From the NCBI GenBank assembly GCA_946811185.2, contig OX328110.1:18964456-19028455 (forward strand): a stretch of 64,000 bases of DNA, read 5' to 3'. The DNA comes from Hippopus hippopus (lineage: Eukaryota > Mollusca > Bivalvia > Cardiida > Cardiidae). A program made the translations under genes and the position numbers. Shown one piece after another: positions 22,828-34,800 of this stretch (its first letter is position 1; every line of letters starts with the position of its first letter). Below the pieces are notes generated by a model that was given only the letters and a program-made list of their open reading frames with translations, searched no databases and was not told the DNA's origin.

Positions 22828-25800
22828 CTTAAAATGTAAACAAGAAATAAATCATACAGGTCTACAGACACAAACAAGGATAAATCACACCTACAGATAC
22901 AAACAAAGGATCATTCATACCTACAGCTATAAACAAGTCTTAGAATAAATCATACCTACAAACAAAAGCACAGCATGCACAACACTTGGCGGCAGTTGCT
23001 TTTAGATATAGATTGATTCTCAAAGAAAATTGTAATTCCAAAAAGGGGCATAACTGTTTCAAATATATTTTGATGGTTACCTGTTGGTGTTGTATGGGTT
23101 CCCCTTTTGATAGTAGAGAACTTGTCCTAGTTTTAAGTAAATATCTTCAGTTATAACAGAGATGTTATAAAATGTCAACTTTGCACAAGAAGAACTAAGT
23201 CAAAAAAGGGACATAACTGTGATAAGAATATTTTGATACTTTCATGTCCATATTGTATGGATTCCCCTTTTGATAGTTAAAAACTACTGGTACTCTGAGT
23301 TTGAAGTAAAAATCTTCAGTAACGACAGAGATATTATAAATTGTCAAGGTTTTTGCACAACAAATTCTAAGTCAAAGAAGGGGCTTAACTACATGTATGT
23401 AAAAAATATTTCAATAGTTACCTGCCCTTATTGTATGGGTTTCCCTTTCGAAAGTTAACAACTAGTCTGGATTTGAAGTAAAAATCTTAAGTCATGACAG
23501 AGATGTTATGAAATGTCAGTTTTGGCATGAAGGCACAGCACATGAGGATGCTATGACAGGGCTGTAACAATACCTCACCACTTTCTTTGAAAACAGCTGG
23601 GCTAATACAAAATAAATCATACTTACAGATATCAACAAGGGAAAAATCATACCTATTGATGTAAACAAGGGATAAGTCATACCTACACATATCAACAAGG
23701 GAAAGGTCATACCTACAGATATGAACAAGGGAAAAATCATACCTATAGATATCAACAAGGGATACATCATACCTACAGATATCAACAAGGGAAAAGTCAT
23801 ACCTACAGATATCAACAAAGGATAAATTATTATGTACAATGGATAAATCATACCTATAGATATCGACAAGGAATAAATCTTACTTATAGACATAAACAAG
23901 ACACAAATCATACCTACAGATATTAACAAAGTATAAATCAAACCTACAAATACGAATATGGAAAAAATCATACGTACAGATATCAACAAAGGATAAATTA
24001 TATATAATCAATGGATAAATCATACCTATAGAGATGTAAATAAGGCATAAATCATACCTACAGATACAAAAAAAAAAAAAAAAGGAAATTAATCATACTG
24101 ACATAACCAAGGAATAAATCATACATAAAGATATAAATAAGGATCAAATCATACATGGTAAAGAGTTAAATGTAAACTAGAGATTTCAAAAATCTTCTTC
24201 ATTGGGGTCATTAAATTGGGATTGTTTGGTAAATGTAAAGGTTTAATCCTGTTTGTGTGAAAATACATGCAAACAAAATTCAAAATTGAATTGATAAAAC
24301 ACCAAAACAACTGCCATTTTGAGGTTGCTGTTTGGAAGAATGTCTTGGCATAGTGGACATTGTAGATCCAAGGTAAGACTGCATGTTTTGTGCAGTCAGA
24401 TATTGATCCACTGCACTTCCTAAAGAAACCATAGTCATGAAAGACGCTTTTACCCTTTGCTATACAATCCCTACTTTTAATGACCCTAGGCAAGAAGACA
24501 TTCAAAAACATTGTATGATGAGGACAAGTGATCAGCATTTTCTTTTCCCACGCTGTTTTCTACACTTTCAATGACAAATCCTATCATCTGATCAATACTT
24601 ATTTTGTCATCTGTGAATGCTTTCAAAAAGGATAAGTCTAAAATTCTGTCATTTGATATTATCATACTGTGACCAAACAACAGTTTCTCCTTACCTTTGG
24701 TCCAGTGGCAACGGTTTATCTGCATGCCCGTGATTTGCATGTTCTGCTGAGGGTGACCTCCTCACAGGGCTTATGGTCCTCTCCACCCTGACATTGTTGC
24801 GAACCCTTCCAGGACTCAAAGGACGTGACTCACGCCCAGGACTTAGAGCCCTGGAGGTAAGTACTGGAATGTTGGTTTTCCTCACACTCATAAACGGGCT
24901 CTTTTGGAATGCCATGATACAGTGGAGATTACCCCCAACCTGATGTGATAAAACAGGGGATAAAGAAGAAATAAACACTTCATTTCTGCGATTAAGTACC
25001 TCTGCAAACTTTGCAGTAATTATCTTTGAAAACAATAATAATCAACATGATTTGTTTGTTTCTTTGTATGGTGTTTAACGCCATTATCAAAATAAAATTC
25101 GGTTATAATGCAATGGCCATTGCACCTATCCATGCTTTCCTGGAGTTTCTGTTAACAGTACCTGCCACAATATTCCTCCCAAGCCACTGGCTGTTTTCAC
25201 ACATAACAATTGGTAAAACAATTATCATCAGTGAGAAAGGAATGAATCCTGTTGCAGTGACTATCATGGCTCCTCTGAAAGAAATTCACCGAGCTTCGGA
25301 TTCAATCCTGCAACCCCACAAATTAAAGTCTTGCACTGACTGCACTACCAGGCTTGGTGACAATCAATATTAATTAATGTTTAACAAATTAATATGCACA
25401 AAAACAACTTTGCATATGAAGATATCGCTTGTTTTAAACAATTACTCCTTTTGCCAAGTTTTTTTTCTTTCAAAAGGTGGTCTGCTGCAAGACATAAAAG
25501 GAGGAGTGTTTAAAATGCCTAGGTAGATTTCGAAATTCTTGACTGGATACATAAACCTTATTCGATGGAAAGGTAGAAATCATCATGGGAAAAGGAGAAA
25601 CTGCTGGTAACCAGCGTTTTCTCCTTTTCTCACTATATTTTCTACCTTTTCAGAGACAAATTTCATCATTTGAGCCACACTTAATTTGTCGTCTGCAACA
25701 ACATTGAATATGGACAAGTGTAAAATTTTCTTGTTTGGTAAAGTGTAACTAGCTGAACAAAACTTTAGTAGAATTAACCCATTTACCAGACAGTCTTAAA

Positions 25801-28800
25801 TTTTAACAACCCTTGGGGGAAAAGGCTTTTGAAAACACTGTAGGAAAAGCAGAAAATGCTGGTAACCAGCATTTTCTCCTTTTCGCACAATGTTTTCTAC
25901 TACCTGAGTCAAATACCTTGATTTTAGCCACTTGTGATTTGTTGTCTACAACATGGTTTCAATTTGGGCAAGTCTAAAATTTTTTTCCTCTGGTAAAGTT
26001 ACAGCAGAACTAAAAAAACAAATGAGCCATGTTCTGTGAAAAGGGGGCTTAATGCATTTGCGAAAAATATCGACCCAGGTCAGTCCGCGCAGGCTGACCT
26101 AGGCCGAAACTTTTCGCTATGTGTAAATTTTCTGCATGTCAAAGGACCAGTGTACCTCATGATTCAGCAGGTTGGTATACAGGATAGATTTTAGGGATGT
26201 ATAATACTGTGATGACTTGTTTGGTATCGTGCATCACGGAGATGCATTAAGCCCCCTTTTGCTAGAGCATGGCTCAAATGAATATCTACAGGAATGCCAC
26301 GGACCAACAGACAGATACTGGGGTCTCTTAGTGCATCTAAAACATTAATGCTATAATTCAGTCTTTATCTTATCAATCCTGAGTTTTGCTGACCCTGAGA
26401 AAAATTCCTTTAGAAAACATTGTGGGAAAAGAAGAAATTACTGGTAACTAGCTTTTTCTCCTTTTCTCACAATGTTTTTTATCATCTTAAAGACATAAAT
26501 TCTCTTTTGAGCTAGAATGAATTTGTAGTCTACAAATTCTTTCAATTTGGATAAGTTTTCAACTTTATCATCTGGTGAAGAGCTGAATCTCTGTCAAACA
26601 AAAAACTTTCACAAATCCATATTTAAAACATTTTCAGATGACAAATCAAATGTGGCTCAAGTAACCAGACTTTTTTTTTTGGAACTGGTAGAAAACATAG
26701 TGGGAAAAGGAGAAAATGCTGGTTACCAGCACTATTTTCAAAAGGTAACCTCTTTAAGATATATCTATACTCGTTTTCAGCCAGTTTTCAACCCATTTCA
26801 TCTTCATTTTAGAAAACTATCATCATTCTTGTATCTTCATGCCATATGTTGCCCCTGACAGCTACAAGGTAGCACAGATTAAAAAGGATAGAAAATGCAT
26901 TTTGTTTTTTTGGAGGCCTTGAAAGAAATCACTGTTGAAATTTCCGGTTTTAAATGAAGACAAATCCCTTTAATTTCTCTATCCCTCACACTACATATAA
27001 TTTTAATTTATCTATGATTGCACAGCTGACAAAATTCTGAGCCATTCTACACATTTTAAAGTTTTAGCAGTGTTTTTCTCTCTGATTGTAAGGATGTATT
27101 GTTAGGGTTGTTAAAACAAGGGATTGTCTGTTATAATTATGATATCTACCTTCTTAGTGTTCCGTTTCTGTACTCCTTTATCTAGTCTTCTAATGTCTAA
27201 ATATTCCGGGCTCTGACAGTTCAAGTCTGTTACAATGTCCTCCCATCTGTGAAGGAATAGAATAAGATATATCCACATGAACATGAGTGGCACTCTGGCA
27301 CTAGGGGGTTTCGTGCCTCTCTGTAATGTAGTATACCAGTCGTATAATTATGGATACATAAAACAAGTTTGTCCCACAACTGACTAAATCATAAGGTGGA
27401 GTGGTCCTTTAACATGCAAAAAATTGACTAATAGGAAAAGGTTTTGACTCAGGTTAGCCTGTACAGACTGCGTGTATAATAGTGACATTATCATATAAGT
27501 GTCATTCATTCAATGGCTGATTTCACTTTTAGAAAAAGACCCAAAGAACTGCAGTTTCTTGGCTTCAAAGGTTTTATGTTAAAGGCTTTTGTAGACTGTG
27601 CAGATCAAAGTCAGACTGGCTTGAAGGTGCAGGAAATGAATCAAAACTGTTTTTCTAAACATAATTAACCCTTTACCAAACAAACCCCAGTTTATACTGG
27701 TACAACCCTGAGAGAGAAAGCTTTTGAAAACATTGTTGAAAATGGAGAAAATGATGATAAACAGCATTTTTTCTTTTCTCACAATGCTTTCTGCACTGTT
27801 TAAAACAAATTCGAATATTTGAGCCACTGTCATTTTGTTCTTCAAAAAAACACTCCATCAGGAGAGGGCAAGGAGGGCTTTCCCTGAAGATTTTGAGTAA
27901 TTTGTTGGCACCTGATGATACATGTACACAATTATTTAAATAAACCATGCTCTGGCAAAAGTGAGCTTAAAGGTGGGTATTTAGATTTTTCACATCTCAT
28001 CAAATTAAAAAATATATATATCACTGAAATTTATATGAAAAAACAATACAAACCATCAATAATTAAGAATCATAAAATTACAAAAAAAAATTTTTTTGAT
28101 GGTGTTCCCTTAAAAGGCTACGTAGCCTCTTAAGGTATTTTTAGATTTTGCACCAAAAATCAAAAAAGCATTGTGGGAATGTCAAGTGACTGGCACGTGA
28201 CTAATGATGCTTAAATTTCATAACATAACAAACATATAATTATTTTCCATAATGTCTTCTTCAGACGCTATGTTTGAAGCTTCGTCTTTGTATTTCCGCA
28301 TGTAAATGAGCAAGTTGCTCATGTGAAAATAGACCGTGTTTCCCGTTGGTGTCGACCTGGGCCGTAGTAAATCTCTAACTTCTCTTGTTGTCGGATGGTT
28401 TTCGACTACTGGGGTTTTATGAATGAAAATTAAAAGGCTTTGGGAGTATAAGGATGATTTTTTTTTGTATTTTTGTAAAATTTTCGTCCCAAAATCTAAA
28501 GGGCCACCTTTAATGCATCTCCCTCATCAATGATACCTAGAAAGTTATCACATAATAATTGATCCATAAATCCATTGTTTACAACAACTGACTGATTCAT
28601 GAGGTATACTGGTCTTTTGACAAGAAGAAAACTGACCAATAGTTTCGGCCCAGGTCAGCCTGTGCGGACTGCGCAGGCTGTCCTGGGTCGATATTTTTTG
28701 CAGATGTGTTAAGCACCCTTTTCACAGAGCATGGCTCAAATAAATTAGAATATGTACAGGACAGCTATCTTCTTCCACAGTAGTAACCTACTGGGTTTTC

Positions 28801-31800
28801 CATGGAGTTTGTCATATGAATGTCATTTGACCCTCTCAAAATGATTTTAAGATGGTAAATAACCATCTTAATTTTGGGGAACATTCAGAAAAATTTGGAA
28901 GGTCCAAAATCAAAGAAACAGGGGCCAGGGAAAACCCTGAATCCAGTTTTAAAAATACCTGTAATACAACCTGTTCTAAAAGTCACTTCATCCTGATTTT
29001 TTACCCTTTTTCTGATCTCCTCTTCCTTTCTCCCCCAAAGGCTTAGTCATATAATTTATGCCAAGGTACTTTTACCTTACTAAACATCTAAGTTACATGC
29101 AGGCAATGTGTGATGCTAGTCAAGTTTCAATGCTCTCTGCATGCTGACTGGAGGCAAAGAATTTTATAGATTTCTTCCCAGTTTAGCACTGGCAGCCATG
29201 TTGGTCACATGAACTAAATGATGTGAATAAAAACATCCCCGCCCTCACCCCGGGAGGTTGTACATAAAATTTGTGCATGATTGGCTAAATAGTTTCTGAG
29301 AAAAAGATCCATGAAATTGTCCCCTGACAGATTACTGATGGATGAATGACAGGGAGTGATTACAATAGCTCCCAATATGCTTAGGTGAGCTAAAAAGGCT
29401 TCATGGTAATAAGTGAAAAACGTGTCAATCAACATAAAAAAAAATTATTTACCTCTTACAATGAACACTTGGATGCTTTCTGCTTGGGTCACCAATCAAG
29501 ATCCATGTATCAAAGTCTTCAACAAGGCCACTAGAAAATAGTTGGGTTATAATCAATTACAACATACATATGAGCTGCACTGCATTATACCAAGCAATTC
29601 ATCACATAATTATGGATCCATAGAATCTATTTTGTGTAACAACAGACTGGGCAATGAGGTAGAATGGTCCTTGAAATATTTAGAAAATTTATACGTAGCA
29701 CAAAGCTTTGACCCTGGTCTGACATAGGTGAATACTTTTTGCAGATGCACATATCTCAACAGACATGTACACTTGAGCCTAAAGATACAATATTTTATTA
29801 TACGCCAGTAAATTTTCCGGCTGAAATACATGCATCGAAATCAGATAAACTAACACGCATGACAGAAAAAAAATCTGTGAAATATGGTTCCAAATATGGT
29901 GGGATGACGTATCTCTCACATGGACTAAGAATGCCTTGATTTGCGATTTCATTTGTAAAAATGTCACGCTGTAATATTAATCCGCCATTCATGAAAACAG
30001 ATTTACTACCTTCCAAACTATTGTCTCATTTTGTTTACCGTTTTCTAATAAAATGTCAATAATTGCAAAATGTTGTCGTTGAAAGTTGTAGGTATATAAT
30101 AAAAGTAATATTATGTTGTAGTAACTTTCCTAGTGCTGGTATTTACTTCTAGCTGCATAAGAAAATTTTGACATTGCACGAGACCAAAGGTCTCGCGTTT
30201 GTCTCGTGCAATATCAAATTTTCTCACGCTGCTCAAATTAAATACAAGCACCAGGAAAGTTACTACAACATAATATTCCATATTTATTGTGTTCACAATT
30301 GAGAAAGGGCCAGTAACTGGAAGAATAAAATACTGCCACAAGGAACTTTCTCCATATTTTACTCTACAACTACACATATCTTGAAACTGCATATTCTGCT
30401 TTATCATCTTATGTCAAGGGGCTGTTCATGTTTTTAATACAAAAAAGTTTAGATCAGTGGACAGAAAGACCTAGGGAATGGCTTGGATTGTAAACAAAAT
30501 ATGTGCATTGACACTTATTAATTGATATACACCGGCAAAGCGAAGAAGAAAACTATTTTGTCATGGGTTGTAACTCTGCTAAGCTAATTCAATCCTGATC
30601 TGATTTTAACATTTTATCTGTATTTAGTAACCTGTTACTTGTTCTCAATAGATTAATTCTTAAAGCACCTTTCAAAATTTCACTTTGCCTTTGTGGCCAT
30701 TGTAGATCAAGATCAGGCTGTACAAAATAGATCCACTATCTACACTGCTCACTTTGCTGGACTATTCTAGAAAAGAGAAACCTTGAAATACCATCATCTT
30801 CATTGAGTATAAGAACATAAATTCAATTATTAAGCACTGTGAGGCCTAAATTCATGTATACAGACTCGGGCTATAAGATATGAATAAAACACCACACTGT
30901 ACTTATAAGCCATGGTGGGACACTGTGGCACATCCTCATAACCAACAGGACAGAAGTAATGGTTCTGGCAGTGATAAATAAATGTTGTATTCTGGTCTTG
31001 AAGGCCTTTCTTAACAGTTTCCAAGGCATCCTCAGCAGTAACCCCTTCTGTCTTATTTTTGCCATGTGGTTTGTAGACATAGTAACACCTTCCCCGAACT
31101 TTGTAGTGATCGTTCAGGTTTCGGAACCATCTGTATGTATGAGAGAGAAGAATAATGTGATGGTGTGTATGGTGATCAATATAAATAGGGCTATGAACCC
31201 TTTTCCAAACAATAAAATTTTAAACTCATCAATATTGAAAGCATATACAGACGACAAAGTAAACATGGCTAAAATGACAGAATTTGTCGTAGAAAGAGTA
31301 AAAACATTGCGGGAAAAGGAGAAAATGCTGGTTACCAGCATTTTCTCCTTTTCCCACAATATTTTTAAAAGCCTTCTTCCGTCATTAAAACTCAGGATTG
31401 TGTGGTAACGGCTTAATGATCTTATCTTTCACAAAACAGTCCTGCGTTACAATAACTCTGAGGAAAACAGCTTTTCAAAACATTGGTAACCATCATTTTC
31501 TACTATTTCTACAATGATTTAAAAACCCTTCCTCCTAAGGCTTGTCAAACACAGAATTGTTCGGTAAAGGGTAAATTCTCTAAGGGCATGAATTATTATG
31601 AAACACTTTAGGAAAAATAGACTTTTTTTGTGGTAAGCTGATGACTTTGACAAGGTCTTTGTAAAATGTTGATAGAGATGAATAAAGGTGTAAAACAGGA
31701 CATGAATATTTGGAAACTCTGTCATTTATGAGAAAAATCAGTTATTTTAAACAATTTATCCTTTTGCCACTATGTTTTCAAAGGTAGTCTGGCACAAGAT

Positions 31801-34800
31801 AAAAATCTTCTGTTGGCAATAAATGCCTGGAATCCATACCTCATCAGAGTCTGGTTACCAGTGAATGGTCCAAATCTGATGTCACTGAAGGGAGGCCTGA
31901 AGGTCAAGGTCGTCAGGGCTTCCTCTTGGGTTATAGGATGGAGGCTAGAAGCAAAGACATAACAAAATGAATACAGAACTAAGTATTTCATTTTGCATAC
32001 TTTTTCCAAATCTTTACCAGGTGACAAAATCTTAGATTCATCCAAATTCAAACCATTTGCAGTTGATATATATGGCACATTTAACCCTTTACCACACAAT
32101 CCCGACTTTTAACCACCCTGAGAGAGTAAGCTCTTGAAAAAATTATGGGAAAAGGAGAAAATGCTGGTAACCAGCATTTTCTCCTTTTCCGAAATGTTTT
32201 CTACCTGTCCCAAAACGAATTTTAAATTTCAAATCATGTTTATCATGTCACCTGCAAATGCTTTGAATTTGGATAAGCCTAAAATTTTGATGTTTGGTAG
32301 AGAGTTAGTGAGATTTGTCTCCAAAATGGTAGAAAACATTGTTGGGAATGGAAAAATTACTGGATACCAGCATTTACTCCTATTCCCACAATGGTTTAAA
32401 CAACCTTTTCTGTTAAAACATGAGATTGTTGTGTAATGGGTTAAAGAAAATCATCAACTGTACAAATACCACTTTCATTGCCCCTTCACTAGACTATATT
32501 TGAAAAAATATGTGGGAAAAGCAGCAATCACTTGTTACAAGCAATTCACTATTATTTTCCAAAAAATTCAGAAACTATTTTTTATATCATAATGGGGTAC
32601 GCTACCTACCTAGTCTTATGTCTTAACCAATACCACTCAAAACAAATGAAGTCAAATAGGTTTTAAGCAAACACCTAAGAGATACTGAACAGGTGCTTGT
32701 TCAAATAGGTATATTTCAATATAGTTATGTTTGACTTTCATGTGAAACTCAATAATTGCTCCCTTGATGTAGATTGCTTGCTAAATAAAGGTGGTCACTT
32801 AAACAGATATTACAGGACATGTATGCAGCACTAAACTTTGAAAATATCCTTATAAAATAATCATCAAAATTACAGTCAAACATTTTTAAGAAAATAAATG
32901 TATGGCAACAAAAAGAAATCACTAGATGTTAGAAATTCCTTCTTTTCCTATAATGTCTTTAAAAGCAGTCTGCTGCACCAGCTATGTTGAGGGTACGAAA
33001 GAATCCTTATTTTAACTGTCTTTGTAAAGCTAGCCATAGGTGAGAGCCCTTGTGCAAGCCACTGCAGAGCTCCAGTCTATACTGGTGAAACCTAGGAAAG
33101 ATGTGGACAGGTGATAAGCCCCAGTGGTATGACTGAAATTTAGTTGAAAGCTGTGTAAAACCACATTCAAACATGCAAGGATGACAGAGAAAAAGAAAGA
33201 ATAAAAAGTGCAATTACTTTCCATGTCCAAGAGTGCTGAAGAGATAATTCCAGCATGACACAAGAGATGATATTCCACAGGATGTTTTATACTGAGGTCG
33301 GCTCATGCAATACCTACAAGACAGAATGTTAAATACCTGCAAGACGGAATGTTAAATAAAATACAGAAGACTCAATGATAGTGACATCAAAAAAAACACA
33401 AGATTTACAAGAAAGCAAACAAAAATTAGCACTTTGAATCCCTGAAAAAACCTATTCTAAATAGTAAATACCACAAGGTAGCAAAGAAGAGTCAACACTT
33501 TGTATCTAAACTATGGCAGATGACATTTTAATTGTGAAATACATGTATCTTCTTTGCTCACAATGTTTTTTTCAGTGTATTTCTATAAATAAAACTTAAT
33601 TTATTTTGATTGTTGCAAAGTGTGTTTCCAAAGTCCTTTGCTGCCTTTTTTTTTTTTTAAAACAGAAGGTACTGAGATGTAGGATCTGATCTGAATTGGC
33701 ATTTGAGATAAATATAGTATCTGACATGAGTTTGTGTTTGGGATAAAATCTTATTAAACGAGTCGAGGGAAAATGTTATAAAGTGAGCCTCTGGCAAGCT
33801 TAATAACATTTTTTTTGGACAAGTTTAATAAAATTTTATCTAAAACACCAAAGGATGTTTTGTCACATAAAACCCATTCACTTGTATGAAATACATACAA
33901 AATGACGTCAAAAATGACATCACACAATTCTGATATCAAAAGTGTGTAAGATAAAAAATTTGTAGTGGGTATATTACACTGAAAACAAGGAAGGTTATGT
34001 GATAATTTCTTTTATTCAACGTTTCCTATTTTGAACTTGTATGAGATAGGAAGCAAAGAAACTTTGCAAGGGCTGTATTACACTGAAAAGAAGAGTAGCT
34101 ATGTGACAAAATCAAATCCACTACACAGGATTTAACTCTTTACAAAATGACAAAATTGAAGACTAGTTCGAATTGAAAGCATTTGCAGATGACAAAATAA
34201 ATATGGCTCAAAAATTGAAAATTGTTTTGAGAAGGGTAGAAAACATTGTGGGAAAAGGAGAAAATGCTGGTTACCAGCATTTTCTCCTTTTCCTACAATG
34301 TTTTCAAAAGGCTTCTTTCTCAGGGTCGTTAAAAGTCGAGATTTTGTGGTAAAAATTTAATGAAAAACTATAAAGTGATAGAATGTTTTTAGACCCAAAC
34401 ATTATTCCTCTTATCTGTAGTCATTTATATTGTATATTGTGTAGTTACCTACCATCTTTTCAAATCAAGAACCTTTCTCTGAGCAATCTGATTGCATGAA
34501 ACCAACACTCTTGGTGGAACGTATCTTTCTCCCATTTTCTGAGCTCTTGCCTGTGACAATGCAAGAAGCCTTTTACTAGGCTTTCCATTACTTGCATATT
34601 TTGTACCACTCATTTCAATCTCCCATGATGCACCTGCATCATTCTCATTGGCTAGTACTGGGTCAGGTGACAATACAGGCTCTACCTTATTTGAATTACA
34701 GTCACTTAAATTAGCTTCGTTCAGATTCAAATCTAATTTCATGTTTCTGCTGTTTTCTTCTGAAGAGGTCAAAATGCTGTCATTTTCTTTTGTAATTGGC

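Noticed and set aside
23516..23989. 157-codon hydrophobic repeat ORF (repeats of [10 protein letters not shown])
   Set aside because: It is the 30-bp minisatellite read in a frame different from BIVM exon 9. A 30-bp unit without stops necessarily leaves a long frame, and there are no independent gene signals.
22815..24150. CRISPR-like array of 30-bp repeats
   Set aside because: Units are contiguous without spacers, and the host is clearly eukaryotic; this is a minisatellite.
24149..24538. 129-codon minus-strand ORF after BIVM exon 8
   Set aside because: It consists of family A and C MITE sequence; the strong GTAAGG donor at 24694 and the in-frame exon 9 explain the gene end better.
31114..31408. 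ORFs on both strands containing [19 protein letters not shown] text
   Set aside because: This peptide recurs wherever the family A hairpin (GGAGAAAATGCTGGT) is read in one frame; it marks the MITE, not a protein family.
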